24,753 bases of DNA from Basidiobolus ranarum (GCA_040143965.1 JASJQH010007023.1:1-24753), one strand, 5' to 3'. Positions 12,046-23,563 are shown, numbered from the stretch's first letter. Translations and numbers: made by a program. The notes: generated by a model not told the origin, from the letters alone.

Positions 12046-12147
12046 GAAAATAGTGACTGACGAATCTTAGCTTACATTAGAAAATAGTGACTGACGAATC
12101 TTAGCTTACATTAGAAAATAGTGACTGACGAATCTTAGCTTACATTA
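12046..12147. repeat. Tandem repeat, three perfect 34 bp copies
   Basis: Copies start at 12046, 12080 and 12114. Each 34 bp unit begins GAAAATAGTGACTGACG and ends GCTTACATTA, and all three are identical. Identity suggests recent expansion. It lies between divergent genes, so it may alter promoter spacing or multiply a binding site (TGACTGAC occurs in each copy). Confidence 0.95.
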
Positions 12148-12988
12148 TAATTCATAATGTTAGAGCGACTTAGTTTTACAAGGGTTTTGCTAACAGTCAT
12201 GTTATCTTTAGTGTCACACTCTATCCATTGTAATTGCTCGTTGACATATGTGGAGGATTGAAATTCCTACGGATTGCCGATCTGATGGCTCCAACAAACA
12301 CATTTGTTGGATGTAAAGTTGCAGGGTAGGCTATTTACACCATGCCTATAATATATTAATCTCATGTCTATAACCTTAAGAGATCGTCTCTTTCAAAAGC
12401 CATTCAATGCTCAGCTACAGTATACCTTTTCACCACAAACCATCTCATATATTGTGAATTTAAGCATGCTGCATCAAGTGATTCAGATCAATAAACTCCT
12501 AACCCAACTACCCAATAACACCGTTGTAGTAGCGTTGATGTATATATGAGAAGTATTTAAAATACTGCCACAAATTCCCTCCTTCTCGTGCTTATCCTCA
12601 AAACTCTTCTGAAACTTCTACCCCTATTTATTTATCCATGTAAAATGAGCTGTACAACCTGAAAGCAGTATTATGTCCATATTGCCTTTTTTGGAATTCC
12701 ACCTCAATCTTAGATCCTATGTATCTGCTTTAGTAGGTTACTTATCTTAGATGATGGAGTGCTATATTTAACGTTCGATGACTATGCAGATTCTTGCATT
12801 ATTAGCGGTTTAGCACGATCACATAATGACTCCGTACATACGATGCTCAAGTCCACCAATATCCAATTTTCTAGCATATATTACAATCAATAACAACCCA
12901 TTCTCCTTTATGTCATAGGAAATCGATCGCTTAGGTGTGGCAGCAAGTCTAGGCACATCCTAGTTGCTATGACATCGTTGAAGCCATA

Positions 12989-13019
12989 CCAATTACCAAA
13001 ACAAGTTTACTATATATAT
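12989..13019 (+). promoter_or_regulatory. CCAAT and TATA-like elements of the zinc-finger gene
   Basis: CCAAT occurs at 12989-12993 and TATATATAT at 13011-13019, 72 bp before the ATG at 13091. A pyrimidine-rich stretch (CCCCTTCCCC) follows the TATA run, as is common near fungal transcription starts. Positions are sensible, but the motifs are short. Confidence 0.4.
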
Positions 13020-13090
13020 CCCCTTCCCCTACGTTCCGAATTTGCCCTCTTGACCATCTGGATTCTGATTTCTATCACTTGCTTCAAAAT

Positions 13091-13763
<673 letters not shown>

Positions 13764-15394
13764 CGCTTTCAATACTGGAGATCAACTTTGACGTGCCCAT
13801 GGGCACTGCCCTTCAGTAAGAGTTACTTCGCTAAAAGCACTCACAACCACGTAACTCCGTTATGTCCAGAGTTTACCATTATTACTACTATAGTCTTCGG
13901 TTTTTTATCACCTATTCTTCAGAATTGCTGATGTAAATAAATTGTACAATAAAGCATAGATGCTAATTTTCAACTTTCACTCTAACCTAACTGGTTATAT
14001 TACATAATCACAAAGCTATTGTTCCACCAGCCTCAAATATGTATTTCCATCGAACCAAGAAGTATCACCAATACTACATGGTGAAACAATGACTTACCAG
14101 TATTCTACAATCTTTATTAGAATGAGATCATCGATTTGGAGGTTATTACAATGGCTTGTGTGTTTTTAGGACAACCATGATGCTTTCTGCCGAATAGATT
14201 AATCAACTTATTGAGTCAGAGTGGTTTCGGCAAAGTCAATTATGTGGATCGTGGTCCAAATTTGGGAACTTACCATGGCTATAAACCTGGTTCTACAGAT
14301 TGTACGAATCTATCTATTGGTCCATACATACTCATATTGGCCAATCCAGTTTCTTTAGTTCATTTCATAGTTCCCATTACATATTTCCAAGAACGGACAC
14401 GTGCTCAGTAAAATAGCTGCAACTTTTTTACGTAATCTTCCTAATATGTCATAGCAATTTTGGGAGGATTAAGGTTTCGATGACCTGTTCCATCGAGCTG
14501 ATAGTCACTTCCTTATACTTGCTCCATCAGGGGTCGTCGGACCTCAAGATTTATAATGTAAACTGGTCTTTCAATGCAGAATGTAGGGTGTGGAAACTCT
14601 AGATAGATCTATTACAACTAAATACATATCTGTAAAGCGAAACTTGCCCAATGAGGAACGTATCCCAGTTTAAGTGCGAACATTATTTACTAAAGTTTTG
14701 GATTTTCTCTTTATAGTACCAAGCCCTAGCAAGATGAACCCACTTGCCTTAGAAATGTAGTACATCTCGGAGTATGTGTCTTGTAGTAAAACCGTTTTAT
14801 AGTTTGTGTCAGATGGTGATAGTTCATAGCACTCCAACCGTTGTGCAGTGTGCCAGACAGCTTACATCTCACTATCAGGCTTGGATGATGTGAGCTATCC
14901 AAATGAATTTGTCAATGTTAATAGTTTGATAATGTAGATTTTATTGAGTTCAAGAGAATCTCAAACACAACTATTGTTCATTGAGCTAAAGATTTCCTTG
15001 TTCTGAAAAGTCAGAAATAATGTTGATAGATTCTGTTGACATATCCAGTTGTATTGCTAACTTTAAACAAAATTGACACAAAACATTAGGTGAATACTTC
15101 TGAAAGATGTGTGCTTATTACAACAAAACTGCAGTAAATAAAGTGGACGAGATGCTACATTCTAAATGATCAAAAACAATCGAGTAGGCCAATGGAAGTC
15201 ACGTTACAACTGATTTTCCAACGGTTTCTCACGCCTTGGTATACAATGCCCTCGGCAAAGTCTACATAGCAAAAATTACAAGTACACCTGGAATGCAAAG
15301 GATTGAGAAATGGGACTAGAGCTGTGGAGATTATCATTAGTATGCATATTGATATTGTAAGGGCTGATACCTATATATGTCTTAATTTTGAAAC
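13764..15394. other. Intergenic, no gene recognised
   Basis: This 1.6 kb separates the two zinc-finger genes, which converge here. Besides the poly(A) signals at 13936-13953, a plus-strand frame at 14211-14411 (66 codons, starting MSQSGFGKVNYVDRG) is the longest open stretch. It has no intron-linked continuation that I could find, and its family is not recognised. No repeats or RNA genes were seen. Confidence 0.5.
13936..13953 (+). terminator. Poly(A) signals of the zinc-finger gene
   Basis: Two AATAAA hexamers, at 13936-13941 and 13948-13953, lie 173-190 bp after the stop at 13763. Spacing suits a 3' end for this gene. Confidence 0.5.
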
Positions 15395-16489
15395 TCAAGT
15401 GGGCTTCTCCTGACATTGTGGTTTTTTGGTACGATGCCGACCTAGCGCATCCATTCTGGAGAATTTTTTACCACATCCATTACATTCGAACGGTTTGAGC
15501 CCTGAATGTATCTTTTGATGACGTTTCAAGTCATGGTTACGACTGAAAGCTTGTTCACATTGCCCGCACTTGAATGGTCTATCGTCAGTATGTGTACGAG
15601 TATGTGATTTAAGGTTGTATAGCCTTCTGAAAGTTTTCTCACAGGAAGGAAAGTCACAACGGTAAATTACACCAGACTTATTCTCCTCTTCGCTTCGTAA
15701 ATCCTCGTGGAGGCTACTCTCAGGGCTTGAAGGTTCTGAATTTATTTCCTCCTCAAAAGTCACCGATTTATTATGAGAAGAGGTTGAAAAAGTTGATGAC
15801 TGGTGTGAGGAATTGACACCAAATGGAGTTGCTGTTTTGGAAGTACTTCCTAAAGTTTCATTCAAGGGTTGTGTTGTCAAAGAGGAGATATTACTACTTG
15901 GTAATATGATATGGTCAAAATTGGGTAAACTACTTGGTGGCACTTCCGCTGTCAATGAGTTGGGACCAATACTCCCAACTTCATTTGTTACTCTTAACTC
16001 TCGCGCCTGGCCTATCAGACCTAAAATTCTACTAGCTTCTAGTTCGATTGAACTAAACCCAGATAAAAATTCCTGCTCGACCTTGACTTCTGGTAATATG
16101 TTAGTTCGTATCTTATTTGTCTCAGGAGCACTCTTCTGGGTTGGAGATATGAGGGGTTTTCTTTTGAATTTTCGTGTAAAGTCTGTAGGACTACCAGAAC
16201 CACGCTTTATCGTTAGAAGAGTTTGCTCTTTGCTCTTTGATAAACCAAGTCGGGTTTCGTTTATTTCGGGGGGATTTTTTGACTCTGTATGGATTTGTGA
16301 AGAAGTAGCTATCTCTAGTGAAGCGTCTTCAGAAGGGTTTATAGGGAATAGATCACTGGAAGGTATATCACTTGTATCATCTCCCGTATGGTCTTGATTT
16401 CGCCCAGCATTTTCCATGTTCAGTCCGAATTTAATTAGAGTAGAAGATTCCGAGTGATAAAGGTTCTGAAAAGTGCCGAAGGTAAGCAT
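15395..16489 (-). CDS. Crz1-like C2H2 transcription factor
   Basis: Single open exon of up to 364 residues. The C-terminal 95 residues hold three fingers: CDFPSC...H-TRT-H with FRRLYNLKSH, CGQC...H-QKI-H with FSRNHDLKRH, and CNGC...DALGRH-x6-C, a C2HC end. The order NLKSH, D-KRH, KKFSR-DALGRH is the signature of Crz1, the calcineurin-responsive factor of fungi. The N-terminal two thirds is Ser/Thr/Pro-rich and likely disordered, with a basic patch (RKFKRKP, about residue 110) that could serve as a nuclear signal. I did not see a clear PxIxIT or LxVP calcineurin docking motif. Starts at 16489 (MLTFGTF) or 16417 (MENAGRN) are both possible. A 62-codon frame at 16431-16619 (MAFTPSERCYF) could supply a spliced first exon. 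Assignment as Crz1-like rests on the fingers only. Confidence 0.85.
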   Translation of the reverse strand: MLTFGTFQNLYHSESSTLIKFGLNMENAGRNQDHTGDDTSDIPSSDLFPINPSEDASLEIATSSQIHTESKNPPEINETRLGLSKSKEQTLLTIKRGSGSPTDFTRKFKRKPLISPTQKSAPETNKIRTNILPEVKVEQEFLSGFSSIELEASRILGLIGQARELRVTNEVGSIGPNSLTAEVPPSSLPNFDHIILPSSNISSLTTQPLNETLGSTSKTATPFGVNSSHQSSTFSTSSHNKSVTFEEEINSEPSSPESSLHEDLRSEEENKSGVIYRCDFPSCEKTFRRLYNLKSHTRTHTDDRPFKCGQCEQAFSRNHDLKRHQKIHSGLKPFECNGCGKKFSRMDALGRHRTKKPQCQEKPT

Positions 16490-16619
16490 CCTTCGGTGGC
16501 TGAGAATCTATGAGTGGTAATCCAAGTTCCCCTGATCCTCCAACATCATTACTAAAATAGTCCCGCTCTTGGTAAATTTTCTTGAGGAAATAGCACCTTT
16601 CACTAGGCGTAAATGCCAT

Positions 16620-17108
16620 TTCTCGGATAATTTAATCGAAGCGGATCTGTGAAGAACTTGGAATTGTCAAGGATTAGGTCAGGTGATACTTGTGTTCTTT
16701 GTGGCTGAGTAATAGAGAATAATAGAAATGTAAGCATGCTGAGCTATTAGGGCTATGATTTTATAGGACTCAGATGGGGTGATCGGTGAAGGAATAGTGC
16801 TCATCAATAAGATACAGTCATGCATTGGACATCGAAATACGGTTGAACTTCAGAGCCAGTTGTTTATTAATACGAAATGGACAGTCATTGGGGCCGTTAT
16901 CAAATATCTACATCTATTTTCAGATCTGTATTTAAGCCTCAAGCATACGGTAATGCTCCAAGCTACATATGTCCCTCAAAAGCTTAGGATGTCGGTACTT
17001 CTTGACTCTTTCACATCCTGGAATACTGCATTTCGGTAACGAGGGTGGATAACTAGTGGAAATTTAGAGTTAGTTGCTCTGGCAGAAATTCAAACTATGC
17101 TTGTCAAA
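16620..17108. other. Intergenic between Crz1-like gene and IES2
   Basis: This 489 bp should hold the promoter of the Crz1-like gene and the IES2 3' flank. An 86-codon plus-strand frame (16779-17039) shows no motif and is not called. Confidence 0.5.
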
Positions 17109-18441
17109 TTACCCTGTGAATTTTTGGCTCGGAATTGGGTTGGCGTCTATAGGAAAGGAAACTGTGACACCTTCCTTGTTTTGTAGATAGTAGATTTTGG
17201 TGCGTGCATTTACTTCACGATCTCTTTGTTCCTGTAAGCAGAAGATTATTCAGTTTGGTGTTCATGTTATTGGTGAAAGTAAGAATCTTAACCTGCTCAT
17301 CATCATCCTTCTTGGTGCGTCGTGATGCTTGCTTCTTCAGCAGCTTATTAATGGTATCCATCTAAACAAACGGTTCTTTTTAATTCAAAGCCTTATGAAG
17401 AGATATCTGATGTGTTCACCTACCTTATCCTGTTCGGCACGTCGTTCGCTTTGGTTTTTCCTTCTTCTTGCAGTTTCTGATCGCTTTAAGGCCATCTCCT
17501 CTGCTGTAAGGTGTTTTTTCTTGGACTCTACGATATGGTATTGAATTAATCATTGCCTCAAAACACCCAAGCTTAATACAAAAGCCCCATACCAGTGGGG
17601 AGCTCCAGTAATTCTACTTGAAATTCGTCATCTAGCTTGGCTCGTTGTCTGCTCGTTAGTCGGTTTTTATCTTTCTTACTGTGTCCAGTAAAGAATTCCT
17701 CCAAACTAAAGAAACAAGATAATATTAGAAGTACGTTCAGTGATATCCGGGCATATTCAATAATTATACCTCTCTTCCGATGAATCCTCATCCTCTGTAA
17801 CCATACATAATAAGTGTTTCTTGAATTTTCATTTCTAAAGTGACAGGAGCAAAAAATCATACCTCTATCCGCCTTTTCTCTTCTTGAACGTCTCTTTTGA
17901 GAACTAGATTCTTGTGTTTCACTTTCCGAGTCTTCAGATATCTCTAGATCAGATTCTGAATCTTCATCGACATTAATGTTTTGACCGCTAGCTACAGATT
18001 TCTCAGGTGTAATAACATATTCATAGTCAGCTAAGTTTCCAGTCGGCTCAGATTTTCCGGTCGTTTTCTCTATCGTTCGATAAAGAGAAAGTTACTGATT
18101 AAATAGGAGAAGTTTAAGTCCTTTCTTTAAGATTGAGCCTACTTTTTTTTCCTTTGTCTTCTTCTGTTAACATTTCTTCATCCTCGTCCTCCTCCTCACT
18201 ATCGGTATAGGCTAATCGATCTGAAACAAAAAAGAAAACTCGTAAGTAGGAGAATCGGATTGTCGTTAGTTCCACATAGGTTGTTACTACTTTTGGAGGA
18301 TTTTTTTGAAGCATTCGATTGTTTGCCAGCAGCTGAAGTACGTTTACGCTTTAGATTAGTTTCTTCACCAGGATTTTCCATGTCCTTGGAGACGTCAAAC
18401 TCAGCATCGGATATAGAAGAACTTGCTTCTGAAGAACTCAT
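17109..18441 (-). CDS. IES2: INO80 complex subunit B / Ies2 (PAPA-1 domain)
   Basis: Subunit of the INO80 nucleosome remodeler that stimulates its ATPase. I read eight exons from the ATG at 18439-18441 to the TAA at 17109-17111, about 289 residues, all joined in phase by GT-AG introns. The first 150 residues are Ser- and acid-rich with basic islands (NLKRKRTSAAGK, SQKRRSRREKADR). The conserved part begins with LTSRQRAKLDDEFQVELLELP (about 17600-17700). The PAPA-1 block follows: LTAEEMALKRSETARRRKN and MDTINKLLKKQ. The C-terminus (EQRDREVNARTKIYYLQNK, EGVTVSFP) matches the usual Ies2 end with its short zinc-free strand segment. One exon, 17770-17794, is only 25 nt and encodes acidic EDEDSSEE. 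The gene lies tail-to-head with the cyclin gene upstream. Confidence 0.9.
17770..17794 (-). other. IES2: 25 nt microexon of IES2
   Basis: An acceptor TTACAG ends at 17795 and a donor GTATAA starts at 17769. The 25 nt between encode the acidic E-D-E-D-S-S-E-E run, and phases match the flanking exons (…KADR and LEEFFTG). Skipping it would shift the frame (25 is not a multiple of 3). Confidence 0.7.
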
Positions 18442-18815
18442 GAAAATAACTTTGGTATGTAGAAATGGTGGTTGTTGTTGAAGTATAACTTAGTCAAGAA
18501 TTTCGATATCTTGATAATAATAACCCATTGAAAATTATTTCGAAATTTAAATCAACCATATCGCAAGTATGGTGTATATTTAATCAGAGATCAGTGGGAT
18601 TTTAAACAAGCATTGAGAAATATTCGGAATTCATTGGTTGAAAATAACCCTTTTTAATGAGACACATTGGACATTCAGATAATTTGAATTGGTAAGATTA
18701 TATCTATTGGGTTACATTGATGTTTGACCAGCAATCAGGATTGATTTTAGAACTCAGAATAGACTAATTAGGTTTGATATTTACATTGGAAGGGAGTATA
18801 GACAATGGTACTGGA
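18442..18815. other. Intergenic: IES2 promoter and cyclin 3' flank
   Basis: This 374 bp AT-rich spacer lies between the IES2 start and the cyclin stop. I see no gene, RNA or repeat in it. Confidence 0.6.
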
Positions 18816-19531
18816 TTAGGGTGGGGTTAGAGAGTCGACATCCAACTTGCTTTTGATATCACGACGATGTGATAAACTGTACGGAGAATACTTTCTCTCT
18901 GGACGGACCTGACTAACTGGTGGAGAAATGGGATTTACCGGTGCCCGTGAGTTGCGAGTGCTATCGATAAATAACGAGGACCACCAAGAGAATAAAGGAC
19001 AGGGGATATAAAGATGATAATTGATTAACGATAAGAAAGCTATCTCGTTTTCATTGATTTCTTTCACTGGTAATCCAGATAAACGAGACCATATCGAATT
19101 AGCAAGACTACGATCATGAAGATATTTTGTCGCCAGAATAAGTGAGGCGATAAACATTCTACGACCACATAGAACAGGTTCTTTTTTTTTGACGCATTCG
19201 GTTAGTGCTCCGATTCGGAGACTAATCTCTTTTTTCACTCGGAATATATATAGTAAGGCTGTAAGGCAACAGGAGAAGGAAGTTCTTGAACGTCGAATGA
19301 TCTCTTGCACAAAAACCTTAAGGGGAAGTGTCTGGCAATTTGTGAGGTTGTTGGGCCAGATGTATTGGATCAGAAACACTGTATGGTCTATGGGAAGTGG
19401 GTTATTATGCGTAGTTATAATAATAATCATAAAGTGCGATGCTCACCGACTAAGGTATTGACTAAGCAACCCTTTGAAGCTAGTGGGAGAGAGTGGCTAG
19501 GGAAAGAGTTGTTTGAGGATGGTGTTGACAT
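18816..19531 (-). CDS. Pho85-type (Pcl) cyclin
   Basis: Cyclin that should activate a Pho85/CDK5-like kinase. Exon 1 is 19447-19531 and exon 2 is 18816-19378; the 68 bp intron runs from GTGAGC to TACAG. The product is 215 residues. The N-terminus (MSTPSSNNSFPSHS) is short. The cyclin box starts at FLIQYIWPNN and includes LPLKVFVQEIIRRSRTS (shared by Pcl cyclins), LTALLYIFRV, LCGRRMFIASLILATKYL, SNSIWSRLSGLPVKEIN-type residues and NEIAFLSLINYHLYI. Joining the exons restores the LVVFLIQYIWP helix, which supports the splice. The C-terminal 50 residues are Pro/Ser-rich. Among yeast proteins it is nearest in pattern to Pcl1/2/9-type cyclins, but I cannot choose a paralogue. Confidence 0.88.
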
Positions 19532-20435
19532 GCTGATGGAGAGCAATCACAATCTTGGTCATCATCAAGCGATGGCAGCTTTTATATTATAATCACAAAT
19601 ATGCTTTGGGTAAATCTTCGGGAATATCTCCGATACACTACTGAATTAAATTGATGTTCATTATAAAATCCGAGAAACTTCAATTCAAACCTTAATTGCT
19701 TCATTTTACGGCCCGGATTTCCGGCCCTGATATTTCGTATGGATCTAGGAATAAAAAAATTATCTGAATAGTGCACAAACGATGCTAAATCTTGATATAC
19801 TTCCAATCATTGGCTTGTACTCGCGAGAAACTGGTATGTTGCAGTTTCCCAACCTAAGCTAGTTGTATTCTAAATCCTGAAGCAGATGATCTATTCAGTG
19901 AGTGCTGGCAATCAATGATGTTAGATAATTCCTTTTTTACAGGCTAAAGTCATGCATGCGTTGATTTGGTTCAATCCAGCTCTCCGCTTATTATTGTGCC
20001 TTCTTTCCGGTTTTACTTTTACTATTCCGAACTTCCCTCAGCCTATAAAATATCTACTAGTTGTCATCAAGTATGCGTCGACTTTCTTAAGCAGGAAATA
20101 CCTGAATATCTCGATAGTGGTGAGATATCAGAGATTCGAGTCAAACACCGCCAAATTGAGGCTATCGGCTATTCACGAGAGAAATATCCCAAATGCTACC
20201 CCAATTCACCATAAAAGGTTTGTCACCTATTAGAAGGGAGTGTATAACCACGGCGTTAGATCCGGAATAGCGCTGTTGAGTTTCGCTAATAAGCTTCACA
20301 ATCTGTGTTATTGGGTTATATTTATTATACCACTTGTACGCCAATGGCCTCTGCCAGACAACGGTTAATGACAAATATCGGCTTGTATTATCCAAATAAT
20401 CCAGCGTATAAATAAAATAATGACTGATCATACAT

Positions 20436-20504
20436 ACACAATACATGCATACACAATACATGCATACACAATACATGCATACACAATACATGCATACACA
20501 ATAC
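20436..20504. repeat. 15 bp minisatellite, 4.6 copies
   Basis: The unit ACACAATACATGCAT repeats without mismatch from 20436 and stops after nine bases of the fifth copy. On the minus strand it opens a Met-Tyr-Cys-Val-Cys repeat, which I read as a by-product of a repeat length divisible by three. Each unit contains ATGCAT, a 6 bp palindrome. Confidence 0.95.
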
Positions 20505-21442
20505 CCAGGTGTTGATTATCTCACACAGTAAATATTCATTGCTGCTTTCTAATTACATCTTAACTCGCACAATAAGATGAATACAGTAATTTTCACAGTA
20601 TAAAGCTTTTGTGACTGTACGTATACTATAGCTCCCTAGCTCTTGGAAATTCAAAGCTGAGACTGTGGGTGAGAATGTTCTCATGGCTAGAGTTATGAAG
20701 TCTCCACCGCCAAAAGCCACTCAAGAACCTTATTGAGATTGTATTAGAGCTAGATCTCTTCAATCCAGATTCGAAAAAGGAAATTCATAATCGGAGTTTT
20801 CGCCATGATATTCGGAACCATAGGCGCTTTACAGGAAAACGCGCTTTACAGGATTAAATCAACTGAGTATCCGTATCAAAAGTGGACGATGGTTATGGAT
20901 ATTAGGCTATGGCTACGGGTATTTTACTACAGTTTTTCCAAGCATTCTTGGGCCCTACATACGAGTGGGCATATATACATGCAGCCAGAAACCCAGTCCC
21001 GAAAGCCGACGCAAAATCCACCCAAGCCTCATGGCTACCATCTTGCGCTTTAATTGTGACAAATTGGTGATGTGATCCGGGTAAGCATGATGTCATTGGC
21101 TCTTCACTTAATACCATTTGAGTATACTAAAACCTGTACTCTATATATCACGTGTTCCAGCTCTATATTTTCTAAATACCGATAGTCTCGCTCTATAATC
21201 CAGATCTAAACACTTACATCGCAGGATAATCTCTTACATAATTTGTTCTCTTCTTTTAACCCATTTCAACCCTTCAATAAATCGCCACAATTTAGTAGAT
21301 TCATCGAGCCATATGTTGGTCTACACATTGATCCAGCCTTTGCAACTATGGCCCAATTACCTGGTTCAATAACTCTATCTTACTGATGCTGATCATTTTC
21401 TCGAGTTATGAGTCATAGGTAAATATTCCTGGTATGAACTAA

Positions 21443-21510
21443 GCTATTTCCCTTTATCTCGCTATATTTCCCTTTATCTCACTATATTTCCCTATATTTC
21501 CCTTTATTTT
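21443..21510. repeat. Imperfect pyrimidine-rich tandem repeat
   Basis: CTATTTCCCTTTATCTCG and close variants (CTATATTTCCCTTTATCTCA, CTATATTTCC) repeat about three and a half times with a period near 20 bp. The strand is strongly pyrimidine-biased. No coding role is apparent. Confidence 0.85.
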
Positions 21511-21940
21511 GTGATGACTTGATACCTAAAATATCTCTGAATTGATAGGTATATGCTAAACCTGTGTGGATCAGAATATATATTGCTCAGAAGATGAAAA
21601 TGTGAGATCAGGAAAGTTCAGGAAATTAAGTTTGGTAGGAGAATGACAATCCTAACTATGAGCAAAATTACTTAATTTTTGGTCAGTGACTTTGAGTACA
21701 GCTGCTATAAGATACAGTGCTATCTCTAGTGCTAATATTGAAGAAAGGCAACAGAAATTAATTTCTAACATGGTTTTATATCACTTGCAGTGGAACTAGA
21801 CTGGTACAGATGAAATTGTTGATTGGATTTTCTATATTTACATGACAAGAACTCAATCAGTACTATTTTGAGTAAATTCAGACTATATGAGGCTTGTAAG
21901 CCATTGCTGTCTGATTGTTGCTGTTTGGAGATGTGAAAAC

Positions 21941-22271
21941 TGTTAAAGTATTTGGGAGCCTGTTGGAAGTGGTTTGGAGAAATTGGTGGTTTTCACTTAT
22001 TGATTTATTGAGTGGAAAGTTGACATTTATACTTTTGTCAAGATGTAAACAAACTAACATGTAGAATGTGTTAAAGGAGGTTCTAGGAAAATGTGTGCAA
22101 AGTTTTGGGCTTCTTTGAGAAATATATAAATCTGAGAACTTCTTAGTGGGCTAAAATATTCCAAGTAAATTCCTCTTGAGAAAAATGGATAATATCTTAG
22201 TGAGTTATAAGATAAATGAGTAATAAGCTATATATGACTATATAGATGTTTAGGCAATGCAAATTCCATCA
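21941..22271 (-). repeat. Copia LTR, left copy
   Basis: This 331 bp copy begins TGTTAAAGTATTTGGG on the plus strand and ends TTCCATCA. It aligns along its whole length with 23564-23911, with many substitutions and small gaps. On the element's own (minus) strand this is the LTR downstream of the RNase H remnant at 22291-22575. The left flank is GAAAAC; the matching target-site copy lies outside or was lost. Confidence 0.88.
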
Positions 22272-23563
22272 CTCTTGCTCAACTAAATAGTCATATAAAC
22301 TGACCCTGTTTGCTTCTATTAGCTAATTTGGTGCTACTTTGTTGATCTTGAAGTATTATAGTTGGTGAATTTTGAGAATAACTTAAATCTATTAAAAGTT
22401 TTCTCAACCATATGGCTTCTTTTGTTGCTTCACAGGCAGCCATATACTCTGCTTCTGTTGTTGAAAGTGCTATAGTAGTTGTTTGTTGAATTCCAAGAAA
22501 TTGCTCCATTACAGCAAAGAAATAAGTATCCTGTTCTTGATCTCCTGTCTTCAATATCTCTTCCCCAATTTGCATCTGAAAATCCCATCAGATCAAAGTT
22601 TAATCCAGAATATGTGTACTTTAAGTACAGATCCACATTATCTTTCAAATATCTTAAAATCCACTTAACTGTCATGATTTGATCAGATCCATAATTTTGA
22701 AGATATTGGCACATAACTCCCACAGAATATGCAATATATGGCCATGTTCCAACCATGATATACATCAAACCACTAACCATAGATTGATAGAGACATTTCT
22801 GGCTTTCATTTGAATCTAACAACATCCAATTTGAGCCATTTTTGGTCAAGTTATGATTTGTCTCCATTGGGATAGATACTGGATTACATTCTTCCATTTT
22901 AAAATTGTTTAGTATATCTAGGATATATCTAGACTGGTTTAAAGTTATTGTTTTGGTGGTTCTAACTATCTTAATTTGGATTTCAATATAGTATATCATT
23001 TTGCCAAGATCAGTCATTTTGAATTTGGCAGATAAGATGGATTTGGTTTTCTCTAAAGTCTTCAAGTGATTGGTGGCTATAATATGGTCATCTACATATA
23101 AGGCTAATATAACTGGGTTTATCTTATCTGGCCTGAAGTAGGTATTATAGTCAGCATTACTCTTTTGGAATTTGAGTGTTTCCAAACAAGCATCTATCTT
23201 GCCATTCCAAGCTCTTGGAAATTGTTTTAAGACATAGAGTGCTTTCTGGAGTCTGCAAACTTTTTTAGGGTTTTCTGGGTCCACAAATCCATCTGGCCGG
23301 TCTATATAGATCTCCTCAGCAAGCCCACCATTCAAAAAAGCAGCTTTAACATCCATTTGATTTATAATAAATTGATATTTAGCTTCAATTGGTAAAATCT
23401 ATCTAATTAAATTGAACTTTGCTACAGGAGCAAAAGTTTCTGTATACCCTAATTTGTCACCTTTGATATTCCTAGTTTCTTTGATATATTCTCCTTAGTA
23501 TTTTTATAAAGTTCTTCATACCTGAGGTCTAGCACATATCTAACACAAGTTTGTATTAATATC
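22272..23563 (-). mobile_element. Decayed Ty1/copia remnant (RT and RNase H)
   Basis: Internal part of a copia element in minus orientation, retaining only the end of pol. RT motifs seen are TETFAPVAKF (about 23430), [10 protein letters not shown] (23327-23356), YVDD in LALYVDDH (about 23090), and RYILDIL. RNase H has [24 protein letters not shown] (about 22400-22460). It is broken: an in-frame TAG at 23399-23401, a frameshift near 22485 (between ISWNS and STTEAEY), and deletions that remove about 150 bp of the RNase H end and a further 17 or so bp relative to the right copy. Gag, protease and integrase are absent, since the LTR begins 130 bp upstream of TETFAPVAKF. It is a non-functional relic. 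Confidence 0.9.

Larger units (their letters stand above)
11710..13090. other. Divergent intergenic region with repeats
   Basis: This 1.4 kb separates the starts of MED23 (minus) and the zinc-finger gene (plus), so it should hold both promoters. It contains an inverted repeat (TTGACACT at 11828-11835 and AGTGTCAA at 11855-11862), an 18 bp palindrome (11898-11915) and a three-copy tandem repeat (12046-12147). An open frame at 12364-12549 on the plus strand has no recognisable feature and is not called. Confidence 0.6.
19532..21940. other. Long intergenic region, no confident gene
   Basis: These 2.4 kb lie between the cyclin start and the first LTR. They hold the cyclin promoter, a 15 bp minisatellite (20436-20504) and a pyrimidine-rich repeat (21443-21510). 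Several frames look coding-like but stop early and cannot be joined: plus 19966-20214 (with FLKQEIPEYLDSGEISEIR), plus 20898-21060 (with GPTYEWAYIHAARNPVPKA), minus 20162-20420 (with VVIHSLLIGDKPFMVNWGS). I recognise none of them. Confidence 0.5.

Noticed and set aside
15813-16397. 194-codon open frame on the plus strand
   Set aside because: It is antisense to the Ser-rich part of the Crz1-like gene and has no domain of its own; the zinc fingers fix the minus strand as coding.
20162-20491. Protein with Met-Tyr-Cys-Val-Cys repeats on the minus strand
   Set aside because: The repeat is the translation of the 15 bp minisatellite, whose length keeps one frame open; no start context or homology supports it.
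21878-22060. 60-codon minus-strand frame across the left LTR edge
   Set aside because: It spans the LTR boundary, so it is a chance product of the insertion.
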